DNA of 40,818 bases, taken from contig NZ_JASJDK010000060.1 in the NCBI RefSeq assembly GCF_030065675.1, positions 1-40,818 of the forward strand, written 5' to 3'. Of this stretch, positions 1-7,241 are shown in pieces. Made by a program: the position numbers and the translations under genes. The notes under the pieces are model-generated. The model was not told the DNA's origin. It saw only the letters and a program-made list of their open reading frames with translations, and made no database searches. How positions within the stretch are numbered: the stretch's first letter is position 1; the number at the start of each line of letters is the position of its first letter. The DNA comes from Mastigocoleus sp. MO_188.B34. GTDB lineage: Bacteria > Cyanobacteriota > Cyanobacteriia > Cyanobacteriales > Nostocaceae.

Positions 1-255
1 GATAAAACTGTAACAGTTTTAAAAGGGCATACAGACTCCGTTAATCGAGTAGAGATTAGCAATGATAACAAGTTTATTGTTTCTGCCAGTGAAGATGGAA
101 CAGTGAGAGTATGGGACTACAATCCTAGTAAAATCGTCAAACATCCACAACTAGACAAACTCTACAACTACAGTTGTGAATTTCTTCGCAACTACCTGAA
201 GTATAGTAAAAGTCCCGATTATGAGGTTAAAAAACTGTGTTCCTCGATAAACTAA
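1..255 (+). CDS. WD40-repeat protein, 3' end only
   Basis: The window opens inside a gene whose last 84 codons are read in frame 1 to a TAA at 253-255. The fragment holds one recognisable WD40 blade: a GH dipeptide (KGHTDSV) followed by SASEDGTVRVWD. After it comes a tail with Cys and Tyr (YSCEFLRNYLKYSK) that ends shortly after an LC dipeptide. This tail is typical of large cyanobacterial WD40 proteins with N-terminal NTPase (STAND-like) or effector domains. The N-terminal part lies outside the window, so the effector cannot be named. WD40 propellers act as protein-binding platforms. Family is clear; function unknown. Confidence 0.85.
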   Translation, partial: DKTVTVLKGHTDSVNRVEISNDNKFIVSASEDGTVRVWDYNPSKIVKHPQLDKLYNYSCEFLRNYLKYSKSPDYEVKKLCSSIN

Positions 256-496
256 CTTCAGTAGACTGAAAAGTTTTGCGATAAACCTATATTAAGCGTC
301 GCTTTGCGGCGATAGCTTCCCTGTGGGATGGCTTTATTTACTACATAAGTGTTACATAATAGCATCGCATCGGTTTTGATGCAATTTCAATCTAATACTC
401 TCCTCTAGAAAAATAAAAATCAAATTCAACTTGTGAAGCTTAGACAGAGATTGGGTTTAGAGCTTTATCCCCTAAGATTATGAATAAATCAGTATT
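256..496. other. Intergenic spacer between convergent genes
   Basis: This spacer separates the WD40 gene (plus) from ppk2 (minus), both ending here. It contains a GC-rich palindromic patch near 296-313 (gcgtcgctttgcggcgat), of the kind often scattered in cyanobacterial spacers. No convincing terminator with a T run and no small gene with a ribosome binding site was seen. Confidence 0.4.
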
Positions 497-1369
497 CTAG
501 TACTTCTTCGGTACGAATTTTTGCATGCACATAGGAGGTCGAATATAATCCATCGCTTTCTGTCGGGGAGGTAATTCGATTGGATCAGGTGTCAAATCTT
601 CGTAGGGAATCATGCTTAGTAGATGATTTATGCAGTTGAGACGAGCGCTTTTTTTGTCGTCAGCTTCTACCACATACCAAGGAGATAGAGTTGTGTCAGT
701 AGCAGCAAACATATCATCTTTTGCCTTAGAATATTCTACCCATCGGGCACGAGATTCCAAATCCATGGGGCTAAGTTTCCAGCGTTTGGTACGGTTCTCA
801 ATTCGTTTCTGAAAACGTCGTTCTTGTTCTTCATCACTGACCGAAAACCAATACTTAATGAGGATAATACCCGATCGCTGTAACATATGTTCAAATTCCG
901 GACAGGAACGGAGAAACTCAACATATTGTTCGTGGGTGCAAAAACCCATCACTCGCTCGACTCCAGTGCGGTTGTACCAACTGCGATCGAATAGGACGAT
1001 TTCTCCTGCTGCTGGTAAATGAGCTACATAACGTTGAAAATACCATTGGGTTTTCTCTCGCTCAGTAGGTTTACCCAGAGCCGCAATTCGACAGACACGA
1101 GGGTTCAGACATTCTGCTATTCGCTGAATTGCTCCCCCTTTCCCCGCAGCATCCCGACCTTCAAAAACAACTACTACCCTTAAACCCTCGTGTTTAACCC
1201 ATTCCTGAAGCTTAACTAATTCAATCTGAAGCCGCTTCAGTTCTTTCTCATATACTTTTTGCTTGATTTTCTTTGGCTTTGATTTTTCTTGGACTGCTGA
1301 AGAAATCTTAACCTTGCTAGCTATAACTGATTTGTCTTTCAGGACATCTTTAACTTTCTTTTTCGCCAT
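497..1369 (-). CDS. ppk2: Polyphosphate kinase 2 family protein
   Basis: A 290-residue PPK2-family kinase. These enzymes transfer phosphate between polyphosphate and nucleotides, usually making NTP/NDP from polyphosphate in the cytosol. A basic, Lys-rich N-terminus of about 45 residues precedes the P-loop GRDAAGKGG (about residues 71-79). The family hallmark FDRSWYNRTGVERVMGF follows, then the lid region with KRIENRTKRWKLSPMD, and a WYVVEADDKKSARLN segment. The length fits single-domain (class I-like) PPK2. I chose the ATG at 1369; a TTG codon directly upstream (1372) would add one residue. An AGGG sequence lies about 10 bases upstream. The gene is monocistronic and convergent with the WD40 gene. 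Family assignment is secure; the preferred nucleotide cannot be read from sequence alone. Confidence 0.93.
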   Translation of the reverse strand: MAKKKVKDVLKDKSVIASKVKISSAVQEKSKPKKIKQKVYEKELKRLQIELVKLQEWVKHEGLRVVVVFEGRDAAGKGGAIQRIAECLNPRVCRIAALGKPTEREKTQWYFQRYVAHLPAAGEIVLFDRSWYNRTGVERVMGFCTHEQYVEFLRSCPEFEHMLQRSGIILIKYWFSVSDEEQERRFQKRIENRTKRWKLSPMDLESRARWVEYSKAKDDMFAATDTTLSPWYVVEADDKKSARLNCINHLLSMIPYEDLTPDPIELPPRQKAMDYIRPPMCMQKFVPKKY

Positions 1370-1613
1370 CAACTGACCCTGAGAATCTATCAGACTCTAA
1401 ACTAAAATATACTTTGTGAAACAAAACAAATATATGTAAAAATTATACACAAAATAGATAATAATCTATCTTGTGTAGAATCATTACAGAGTTTAATTTT
1501 CGTAAACTTTATTTGCTCAAATTTATACTAAAACCTAGAAGACCGCAGACAGAAGACACGTTTGTCGCACTTCGCACTTAATTTGTAACTCTACAAGACT
1601 TATTGCATCATCT

Positions 1614-2087
1614 TTACAAAGAAGAACTGGTATCAGGAGCGACATCAATGCCATCTCTGACCCTTAGATTTTGAGAGTAAGCGATCAAGTCACTCAGGGT
1701 TTCGATTTCAAGTCCCATTTTATTCCCAGCCAGTTTTAAAGCTTGTTGAAAACTGCTGATATCCTCCCCATAACCACATAGGTCGGCTGTCATTTTGATT
1801 CCATGTTCAGCGTTAGCTCTGGCACAATCGATTAAATTAGTACCAGTAAGAGGTTGGTTAGATAAATTCTCTTTAGATTCGCCCCAATAAGCTTTAATTG
1901 TCCAGATTTGCTGGTTGTTTTTTCTTTCCACTGACCAGCGATAAACTGCAGATTTGGGGTCAACCCCAATCTCAATCAACTTCGCGCCCATATAATATTC
2001 CATCTGGTTGAAAGTTCTTTGTTTGAGCGCAGTAGGCTGGTTAATATCTACAGTTCGGGTTAGTTGTGCTTGTGTATGTTTGGTCAT
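1614..2087 (-). CDS. Hypothetical protein, 157 aa
   Basis: I do not recognise this protein. It is soluble, with no signal peptide or membrane segment. The central part (YRWSVERKNNQQIWTIKAYWG, then a conserved-looking NLIDCARANAEHGI and LCGYG stretch) looks like a compact alpha/beta domain, and the C-terminus ends in an Asp/Ser-rich tail. I took the ATG at 2087; an in-frame GTG at 2093 adds two residues and lies closer to an AAGAAG sequence, so the start is uncertain. Its 5' end is about 20 bases from the thioredoxin-like remnant on the other strand, which leaves no room for a normal divergent promoter and suggests that the neighbour is debris. Codon use looks normal for a real gene. Confidence 0.6.
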   Translation of the reverse strand: MTKHTQAQLTRTVDINQPTALKQRTFNQMEYYMGAKLIEIGVDPKSAVYRWSVERKNNQQIWTIKAYWGESKENLSNQPLTGTNLIDCARANAEHGIKMTADLCGYGEDISSFQQALKLAGNKMGLEIETLSDLIAYSQNLRVRDGIDVAPDTSSSL

Positions 2088-2109
2088 GGTCACAATATCT
2101 TCTTAAATC

Positions 2110-2319
2110 ATGAATCAGCCTACCAAGGTGGTGAAGCTCGACCTCGACAACAACAAAGAAAGCATCAAAAAATTTGGTATTAATAGTATTTCTGCTGTGC
2201 TGATTTTGAAAGATGGCGATGAGGTAAAATGCCTGAGAGGCAAGGCTGCGCTTCTTCTGAAACCTTTAGTAAAGAGAAAATACCTGTTTGTTGACTGCTT
2301 TCCCGTTATTTTTTTTTAA
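2110..2319 (+). pseudogene. Thioredoxin C-terminal half, gene remnant
   Basis: The 69-residue frame begins MNQPTKVVKLDLDNN and continues KKFGINSISAVLILKDGDEV. This matches the second half of a thioredoxin fold: the beta strand plus Asp-Asn region, then the segment that normally reads YGIRSIPTLLLFKNGE. The N-terminal half with the WCGPC active site is absent. A stop codon lies immediately upstream in frame (2104-2106), and the neighbouring gene on the other strand starts about 20 bases away. The universally important cis-proline is replaced (SIS instead of SIP). The last residues (LFVDCFPVIFF) do not look like thioredoxin. I read it as a decayed fragment without redox activity; a short expressed protein cannot be excluded. 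Confidence 0.6.
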
Positions 2320-2481
2320 TCCCACTATCAGAGGGAAAATTGTCCTAAAACTGGAAAATATAGAAATATAGAATATCCAGAGACACAAAAATATATATTC
2401 CAATCAAAATAATTTTTAATTATTTGGTCAATGGAAAACCTATATCTAAATTATACCAGTTCATTACCGGAGTGAAGTACC

Positions 2482-3726
2482 ATGCTCTCAGTCAGAGATG
2501 CAGAAAATATTATTTTTGATTTAGTACAACCGTTAAATACTGAAAAAGATGAAAATATAGAAATTGTAGATTTATTTGATGCTAACGGACGAATTCTGGC
2601 ACATTCTGTAGTATCCAACCTAGATTTTCCCCATTGGGATAATTCTGCGATGGATGGTTATGCGGTGCGCTACGCAGACGTACAAGAATGTAGTCGAGAT
2701 AAACCTGTAAATTTACAAATTGTTGAAGATATTCCTGCTGGATATCAACCCCAAATTACTATTCAACCGGGACAAGCAGCACGGATTTTTACTGGTGCGG
2801 TAATGCCCCAAGGTGCAGATACAATTGTGATGCAGGAAAATACCCGTCGGGAAGAAAATCGTGTTGCGATTCTAACTGCACCTAAACCCGAAGAGTTTGT
2901 GAGAAAACGTGCTAATTATTACCAAGCGGGGAATCCATTATTAGCTGCAGGTATCGAACTCAAAGCAGCTGAAATTGCAATCTTAGCCGCAGCACAATGT
3001 CCTCAAATTAAAGTTTATCGCAAACTTAAAGTAGCTATTTTATCTAGTGGAGATGAATTAGTTACACCTAACCAACCCCTCCAACCCGGACAAATTGTCG
3101 ATTCAAATCAGTATGCCTTAGCTGCTTTAGTTCAGCAAATGGGTGCAGAACCTCTGATGTTAGGAATTATTAAAGACGAACCAGAAGCACTTAAAGAAGC
3201 AATTAGCAACGCAATTAACAATGCTGATATAGTACTTTCTTCTGGTGGGGTTTCAGTTGGGGATTACGATTATGTCGAACAAATCATCGAATCTCTCGGA
3301 GGTGAAATTCATGTTCGCTCTGTTGCAGTGAAACCAGGTAAACCCCTCACCGTTGCGACTTTTCCTAGTACTTCTTCTTTTACTACTTTATACTTTGGTT
3401 TACCAGGAAATCCTGGGTCGGCTTTGGTTACCTTTTGGCGATTTGTCAAGCCAGCAATTCAGAAATTTTCTGGTTTAGCAGAAGGTTGGAAACCTGAGTT
3501 TTTACAAGCAGAAAGTTTACACGATTTACGTTCTAACGGTAAACGGGAAACTTATATTTGGGGTAATTTGAAGGTTAATAATGGTGCTTATCAATTTCAA
3601 GTTGCTGGGGGTAGTCAAAGTTCCGGTAATTTGATTAATCTGGCGCAAACAAATGCATTAGCTGTTATACCCGTGGGACAGAAGTTGATTAATAAAGGGG
3701 AAAAAGTACAAGTTTTTTTGTTGTGA
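2482..3726 (+). CDS. moeA: Molybdopterin molybdenumtransferase MoeA
   Basis: MoeA inserts molybdate into adenylylated molybdopterin, the last step of molybdenum cofactor synthesis. The cofactor serves nitrate reductase and related enzymes. The 414-residue length is normal. Motifs seen in order: NSAMDGYAVR near residue 55; FTGAVMPQGADTIVMQE; EFVRKRANYYQAGN; AILSSGDELV; IVDSNQYALAALV; LSSGGVSVGDYDYV; VKPGKPLT; and FGLPGNPGSALVTFWRFV in the C-terminal part. The start is an ATG with GGAG about 10 bases upstream. Transcription runs alone; a dispersed hairpin element follows the stop. No other Mo-cofactor gene is in the window. Confidence 0.95.
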   Translation: MLSVRDAENIIFDLVQPLNTEKDENIEIVDLFDANGRILAHSVVSNLDFPHWDNSAMDGYAVRYADVQECSRDKPVNLQIVEDIPAGYQPQITIQPGQAARIFTGAVMPQGADTIVMQENTRREENRVAILTAPKPEEFVRKRANYYQAGNPLLAAGIELKAAEIAILAAAQCPQIKVYRKLKVAILSSGDELVTPNQPLQPGQIVDSNQYALAALVQQMGAEPLMLGIIKDEPEALKEAISNAINNADIVLSSGGVSVGDYDYVEQIIESLGGEIHVRSVAVKPGKPLTVATFPSTSSFTTLYFGLPGNPGSALVTFWRFVKPAIQKFSGLAEGWKPEFLQAESLHDLRSNGKRETYIWGNLKVNNGAYQFQVAGGSQSSGNLINLAQTNALAVIPVGQKLINKGEKVQVFLL

Positions 3727-3727
3727 C

Positions 3728-3800
3728 GTAGAGTGTGTTAGGCGCTTGAGTATAATGTTCGTGACATGAAAAGCCCTAAGAGCGCCGTAACGCACCATTA
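3728..3800. repeat. Dispersed hairpin element, copy A
   Basis: An imperfect inverted repeat directly after moeA. The left arm is gtgtgttaggcgc and the right arm gcgccgtaacgcacc. The same arms, in opposite orientation and with a different loop, occur at 10056-10130; a shorter relative lies at 37586-37619. The arms are conserved and the loops are not, as expected for a mobile or co-opted palindromic repeat. Copy A could also act as the moeA terminator. Confidence 0.6.
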
Positions 3801-3925
3801 TATTTTGTGTTTAGCGCAGTATTTTTTATTCTGCTTGTCCATATTTTTTCAAACAATATTAAATTCTCAACAAATATTTCAGATGCCCTATACTACTATC
3901 AACAGCTTTTCACCCAAATTGACAA

Positions 3926-4222
3926 ATGGCAGAAGAATCTAAAGACCAGAATACACCCTTAAATCTGGAAAAATTTTGGAAGATCCTGGATTCTAAGTTT
4001 GTTAGTTGAGGAATTCCTGGGGCTTTATTTGGTGTTGCACTAGATTTTATCCGGAAGTCTGAGTGGAAAAATGCCGGATTGTGCATGGTTGCAGCTGCTG
4101 GTGTTTGGTTGGTTATCAAAGTTGGTAGTAAACTTTCCCCGCGCATTGATAAATTATTGGAACAGTCTGATTTATCAGACTTTTTATATGAGCCTGGGAT
4201 TTTAATCCAAGGCGGTTATTAA
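3926..4222 (+). pseudogene. Small membrane-associated protein gene with in-frame TGA
   Basis: Starting at the ATG at 3926 a frame runs 98 codons to the TAA at 4220, interrupted by one TGA at 4007-4009 (codon 28). Both sides read as normal protein: an acidic N-terminus (MAEESKDQN), then after the stop a Gly/Ala-rich hydrophobic segment and a second hydrophobic segment (MVAAAGVWLVIKVG), ending in a charged C-terminus. A single TGG to TGA change would explain it. There are no frameshifts and no other stops, so the lesion is recent, is a sequencing error, or is read through. The next gene starts 24 bases downstream on the same strand and may be cotranscribed. Function unknown. Confidence 0.6.
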
Positions 4223-4246
4223 TATTAATTAATAATATAAAAACCA

Positions 4247-5092
4247 ATGTCAGATATCCGCAAACTGATAAATCAATTCGCAGCAAAAGAACAGGAATTA
4301 AACTCCAGTCAATTTGTTGCACCCTGCGTCAAGGGAGGAAAAATCCGTACCAAAGTCTTAGGTATGGTTTATACCTTTATACCCAAACCCCGCGATTTTG
4401 AAGGTTGGGGACTATTCCAACCAATAGATAGTAAAACTGTAACTGTCGTAGACGAACCAAATTTACCGCAAATCGCCCAATACTTGCAAAATCTCCAACC
4501 TTTACGTTTGCGACTCGCATATCCATTAAAAAACCAAACTTGGTTAGCTTATCCTGTTAATGAAGCAAATATGCGTCAACATTATGGATATTGCAAACCT
4601 GTAACTGTACATTTAGTCAGTGAAGGAGCAAAGTTTGAAGTTGCGATCGCAAGAACTGATGGTATCTCTTGGTGGTTTGATGAGTGCGATCGCCGTTCCG
4701 ATCCCATGGTCAGCGAACAACTCAAAAAAAATATCAGACAAGTAACCTTACCATCAAACTTGCATTTTAAAGGTATGACACCAGAAATGCGCACAGTTTA
4801 TGAATTGGTAACTCAACAAGCTCAAGAGTTTTCAGCTTTACAGCAGCAACAGAAGAATGAAAAACGTTTGCGGGATGCTTTAAAAATGGGTGGTGGTGAA
4901 TTAAATGAATTTCGCGAACGTCAAGACCATTGGGTTATTGAATGGACTACTGCTGATGGGGAAAGCCATACCAGTGCAATTTCTAAACATGATTTGACGG
5001 TGATTAGTGCGGGAATTTGTCTCAGCGGTGAAGATGAAAAGTTTGATTTACAGTCCTTGGTTGGTGTTGTGGAAGAAAGCGATAATTTTTAA
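4247..5092 (+). CDS. Conserved hypothetical protein, 281 aa
   Basis: Not assigned to a named family. The protein is soluble. The N-terminal two thirds carry WGLFQPI, RLRLAYPLKNQTWLAYPVNE and ISWWFDECDRRSDP stretches that look like a conserved, Trp-rich alpha/beta domain. A Gln/Lys-rich helix (about residues 185-215) links it to a C-terminal module of about 65 residues (RERQDHWVIEWTTADG, then an SAISKHDLTVISAGICLSGED region). Similar Trp-rich proteins are, from memory, common in cyanobacteria with no known role. The gene starts 24 bases after the interrupted small gene upstream, so the two may form one transcript. Confidence 0.7.
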   Translation: MSDIRKLINQFAAKEQELNSSQFVAPCVKGGKIRTKVLGMVYTFIPKPRDFEGWGLFQPIDSKTVTVVDEPNLPQIAQYLQNLQPLRLRLAYPLKNQTWLAYPVNEANMRQHYGYCKPVTVHLVSEGAKFEVAIARTDGISWWFDECDRRSDPMVSEQLKKNIRQVTLPSNLHFKGMTPEMRTVYELVTQQAQEFSALQQQQKNEKRLRDALKMGGGELNEFRERQDHWVIEWTTADGESHTSAISKHDLTVISAGICLSGEDEKFDLQSLVGVVEESDNF

Positions 5093-5151
5093 AACTTATA
5101 AGCAGAAGTCAGAAGTCGAATCGACTGTAGATATTAAGTTAGTAATGCATA

Positions 5152-5167
5152 GTGATCATATGATCAC
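5152..5167. promoter_or_regulatory. 16-bp perfect palindrome upstream of membrane protein gene
   Basis: The sequence gtgatcatatgatcac is a perfect 16-base palindrome, 65 bases before the start of the 5232 gene and 60 bases after the previous stop. Its size and position fit an operator for a dimeric regulator. It has no long T run and a loop-free centre, so it is a poor terminator. Which protein would bind it is unknown. Confidence 0.4.
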
Positions 5168-5231
5168 AAATGTCTCTAAAATATTGAACAATTCTTTATC
5201 TACCTCAGTAATTTGATTAAAATTTATTTTA

Positions 5232-7127
5232 ATGAACGATATAACTTTTTTCTTTTCTCTATTTTTTGGTAGTTGTATTACTATTTATTTGTTGTGGCTT
5301 ATTTGTCACTATAACGGAAAAATAATTTTCTATTTTGCGCGAACTGTTATCAGAAGTTTTCGTAGCGCTCAAAGTATTTCACAAGATACAAACGAAGCCA
5401 TATATGATGATATATCAATACCTACAATCTGCTTAACGGGAGCAATGCCTTTGGCAATTGTAAGTATTGCTCCCGCAGCGTTAAATTTTTGTTTTAACAG
5501 TCTATTGGTAACTATTCTTTTAGAAGCAGTTATTATTTCTACCGCATTATTTATCCCTTCCAATCTTAGAAAAAACCTCGACCTTTTAGGAATTAAAGTT
5601 ATTAGAAATAATTTATCTTTATTATTTCATGCTAGTTTGTGGTGTTTGTTTTTTACATTATGGGCAACTATAACTCATCAGCAATCTCTTGATCGCATGA
5701 TTTCTAATACCAATCCAGATATGTGGGCTTACGTGCGTCGTTTTGCTGCTATGACTACAGATAATCTAAGTTTTTATGGTGGTTCGGATAGCTTCTCTTT
5801 TGATGGTAATTCTGCCTGTGCATTTCTACTGGGTAGCCCTAAGAAATTTAGTTCTTTTTTAGGCTCTCTAATTGTATATCCTTTACGCGGTTCATCTCTG
5901 AGTATTGCTATTTTTCAAGGGATGTTGGGAGGGATTTTATTTATTTGCCTATTTAAAGAGTGGTTTGAAGTTAGATTATCTGGTACAAATAATTCCTGGC
6001 TTAGTAAATCGATCTTGCTTACTTGGGCATTGTTTGCACCAGCAATTTATTGGTTATTAGTTAGTGCTTATTTTTCTAATGCTTTATTTCTTATTATTGT
6101 TTGTTTGACATTAAGACAAGCGAGAACAGCAGCGATCTCACTACAAATAGATAGAGTAGAAAATTTTATTTGTTTCTTTTCTATTTTGGTAATTGTTTTA
6201 GCTTTTTACCCAGCATTTATACCTGTAATTGTCTTTACTTATGGAGCAACTATTCTAATATATTTTCCGCGTAAAAATTATGACAAAGACATAATAATTA
6301 AAATTATTTTTAAATTTTCAGCAGTAATGATTGCTTGTGGCGCGTTTTTCTATCTATTATTCCCCTCACAATTAGGTTTATACGAAGTTCAAAAAAGCTT
6401 GAACATATTAGATAGACATGGCTCTAATTTCGTTCCTTTAAATCCTTGGAGTCTTTTACAAGAGAAGCCCAAGCCAATGCCTTTAACAAGAGATTTTGGC
6501 TGGTATATAAATATTATTATTAGCTTGCCTTTTTGTTTTTTTGTCGGTAGAAAAATTTGGCAACAATATCAAAAAAATACTAATAGCTTAATGAAGCAAA
6601 ATCTTCTTGCTGCGCTAGCAGGAATAGGATTGTATGGAGGATATTTATTAGCTTTTATTGCCTTAGACCATACATATCGTTTGATGAAGATTGCTATTTC
6701 TTTAGTGTATCCCTTAGCTATTTTTGGATTATTACCTTTTATTCTATGGAGCAAACAAAAACTCAGTCTAAAATCTGCTGCGTTCCGCAATGGAGTATTG
6801 ATTTTGGCGATCGCTCATACAATATTTCATATTTATAAAGTATTAGATTTACGCCCTTATCCTGCTGGGAATTTTATTCTGTCCGATAAATCTCAATTAG
6901 AAGCTGTTGAAAACATTACCATTGTGGGGTGCAAAGACGTTCATGCCAGTCAATTTTATCAGAGACTGGTGGGACTACAAATTGCCATAAATTATCCCCA
7001 ATTGCAAGTTAGCGTTGTCGATAAACCGCAAGCTCTTAATCAGGTTACTACCAAAGAACTTGTCATTTATGGAGAAACAGTTCCCGATAAAATAGTGCAA
7101 AGAAATACTTGCCATTTTTCTCTTTAA
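5232..7127 (+). CDS. Polytopic membrane protein, 631 aa, function unknown
   Basis: A large integral membrane protein with roughly twelve hydrophobic segments spread from residue 5 to about 560, followed by a hydrophilic C-terminal domain of about 80 residues that ends VPDKIVQRNTCHFSL. Between the first helices there is an extramembrane stretch (SFRSAQSISQDTNEAIYDD), and after the fourth helix a longer loop with TNPDMWAYVRRFAAM and a Ser/Gly/Asp-rich part. This architecture, many helices with a soluble C-terminus, resembles GT-C type glycosyltransferases and O-antigen or exopolysaccharide membrane proteins. I cannot point to a decisive motif, so the role is a guess. The start is the ATG at 5232, which lacks a strong ribosome binding site. 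It is convergent with the kinase gene downstream. Confidence 0.75.
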   Translation: MNDITFFFSLFFGSCITIYLLWLICHYNGKIIFYFARTVIRSFRSAQSISQDTNEAIYDDISIPTICLTGAMPLAIVSIAPAALNFCFNSLLVTILLEAVIISTALFIPSNLRKNLDLLGIKVIRNNLSLLFHASLWCLFFTLWATITHQQSLDRMISNTNPDMWAYVRRFAAMTTDNLSFYGGSDSFSFDGNSACAFLLGSPKKFSSFLGSLIVYPLRGSSLSIAIFQGMLGGILFICLFKEWFEVRLSGTNNSWLSKSILLTWALFAPAIYWLLVSAYFSNALFLIIVCLTLRQARTAAISLQIDRVENFICFFSILVIVLAFYPAFIPVIVFTYGATILIYFPRKNYDKDIIIKIIFKFSAVMIACGAFFYLLFPSQLGLYEVQKSLNILDRHGSNFVPLNPWSLLQEKPKPMPLTRDFGWYINIIISLPFCFFVGRKIWQQYQKNTNSLMKQNLLAALAGIGLYGGYLLAFIALDHTYRLMKIAISLVYPLAIFGLLPFILWSKQKLSLKSAAFRNGVLILAIAHTIFHIYKVLDLRPYPAGNFILSDKSQLEAVENITIVGCKDVHASQFYQRLVGLQIAINYPQLQVSVVDKPQALNQVTTKELVIYGETVPDKIVQRNTCHFSL

Positions 7128-7241
7128 TGATGTGAATTAGAAGCAGAAACTTGTCGAACTAAAAGTGCTTCCATTACTATGCATTACTACCGATATTAAT
7201 TTTAAATTTTACCTATACCTTACTTTTTATTAATTCCTCGC

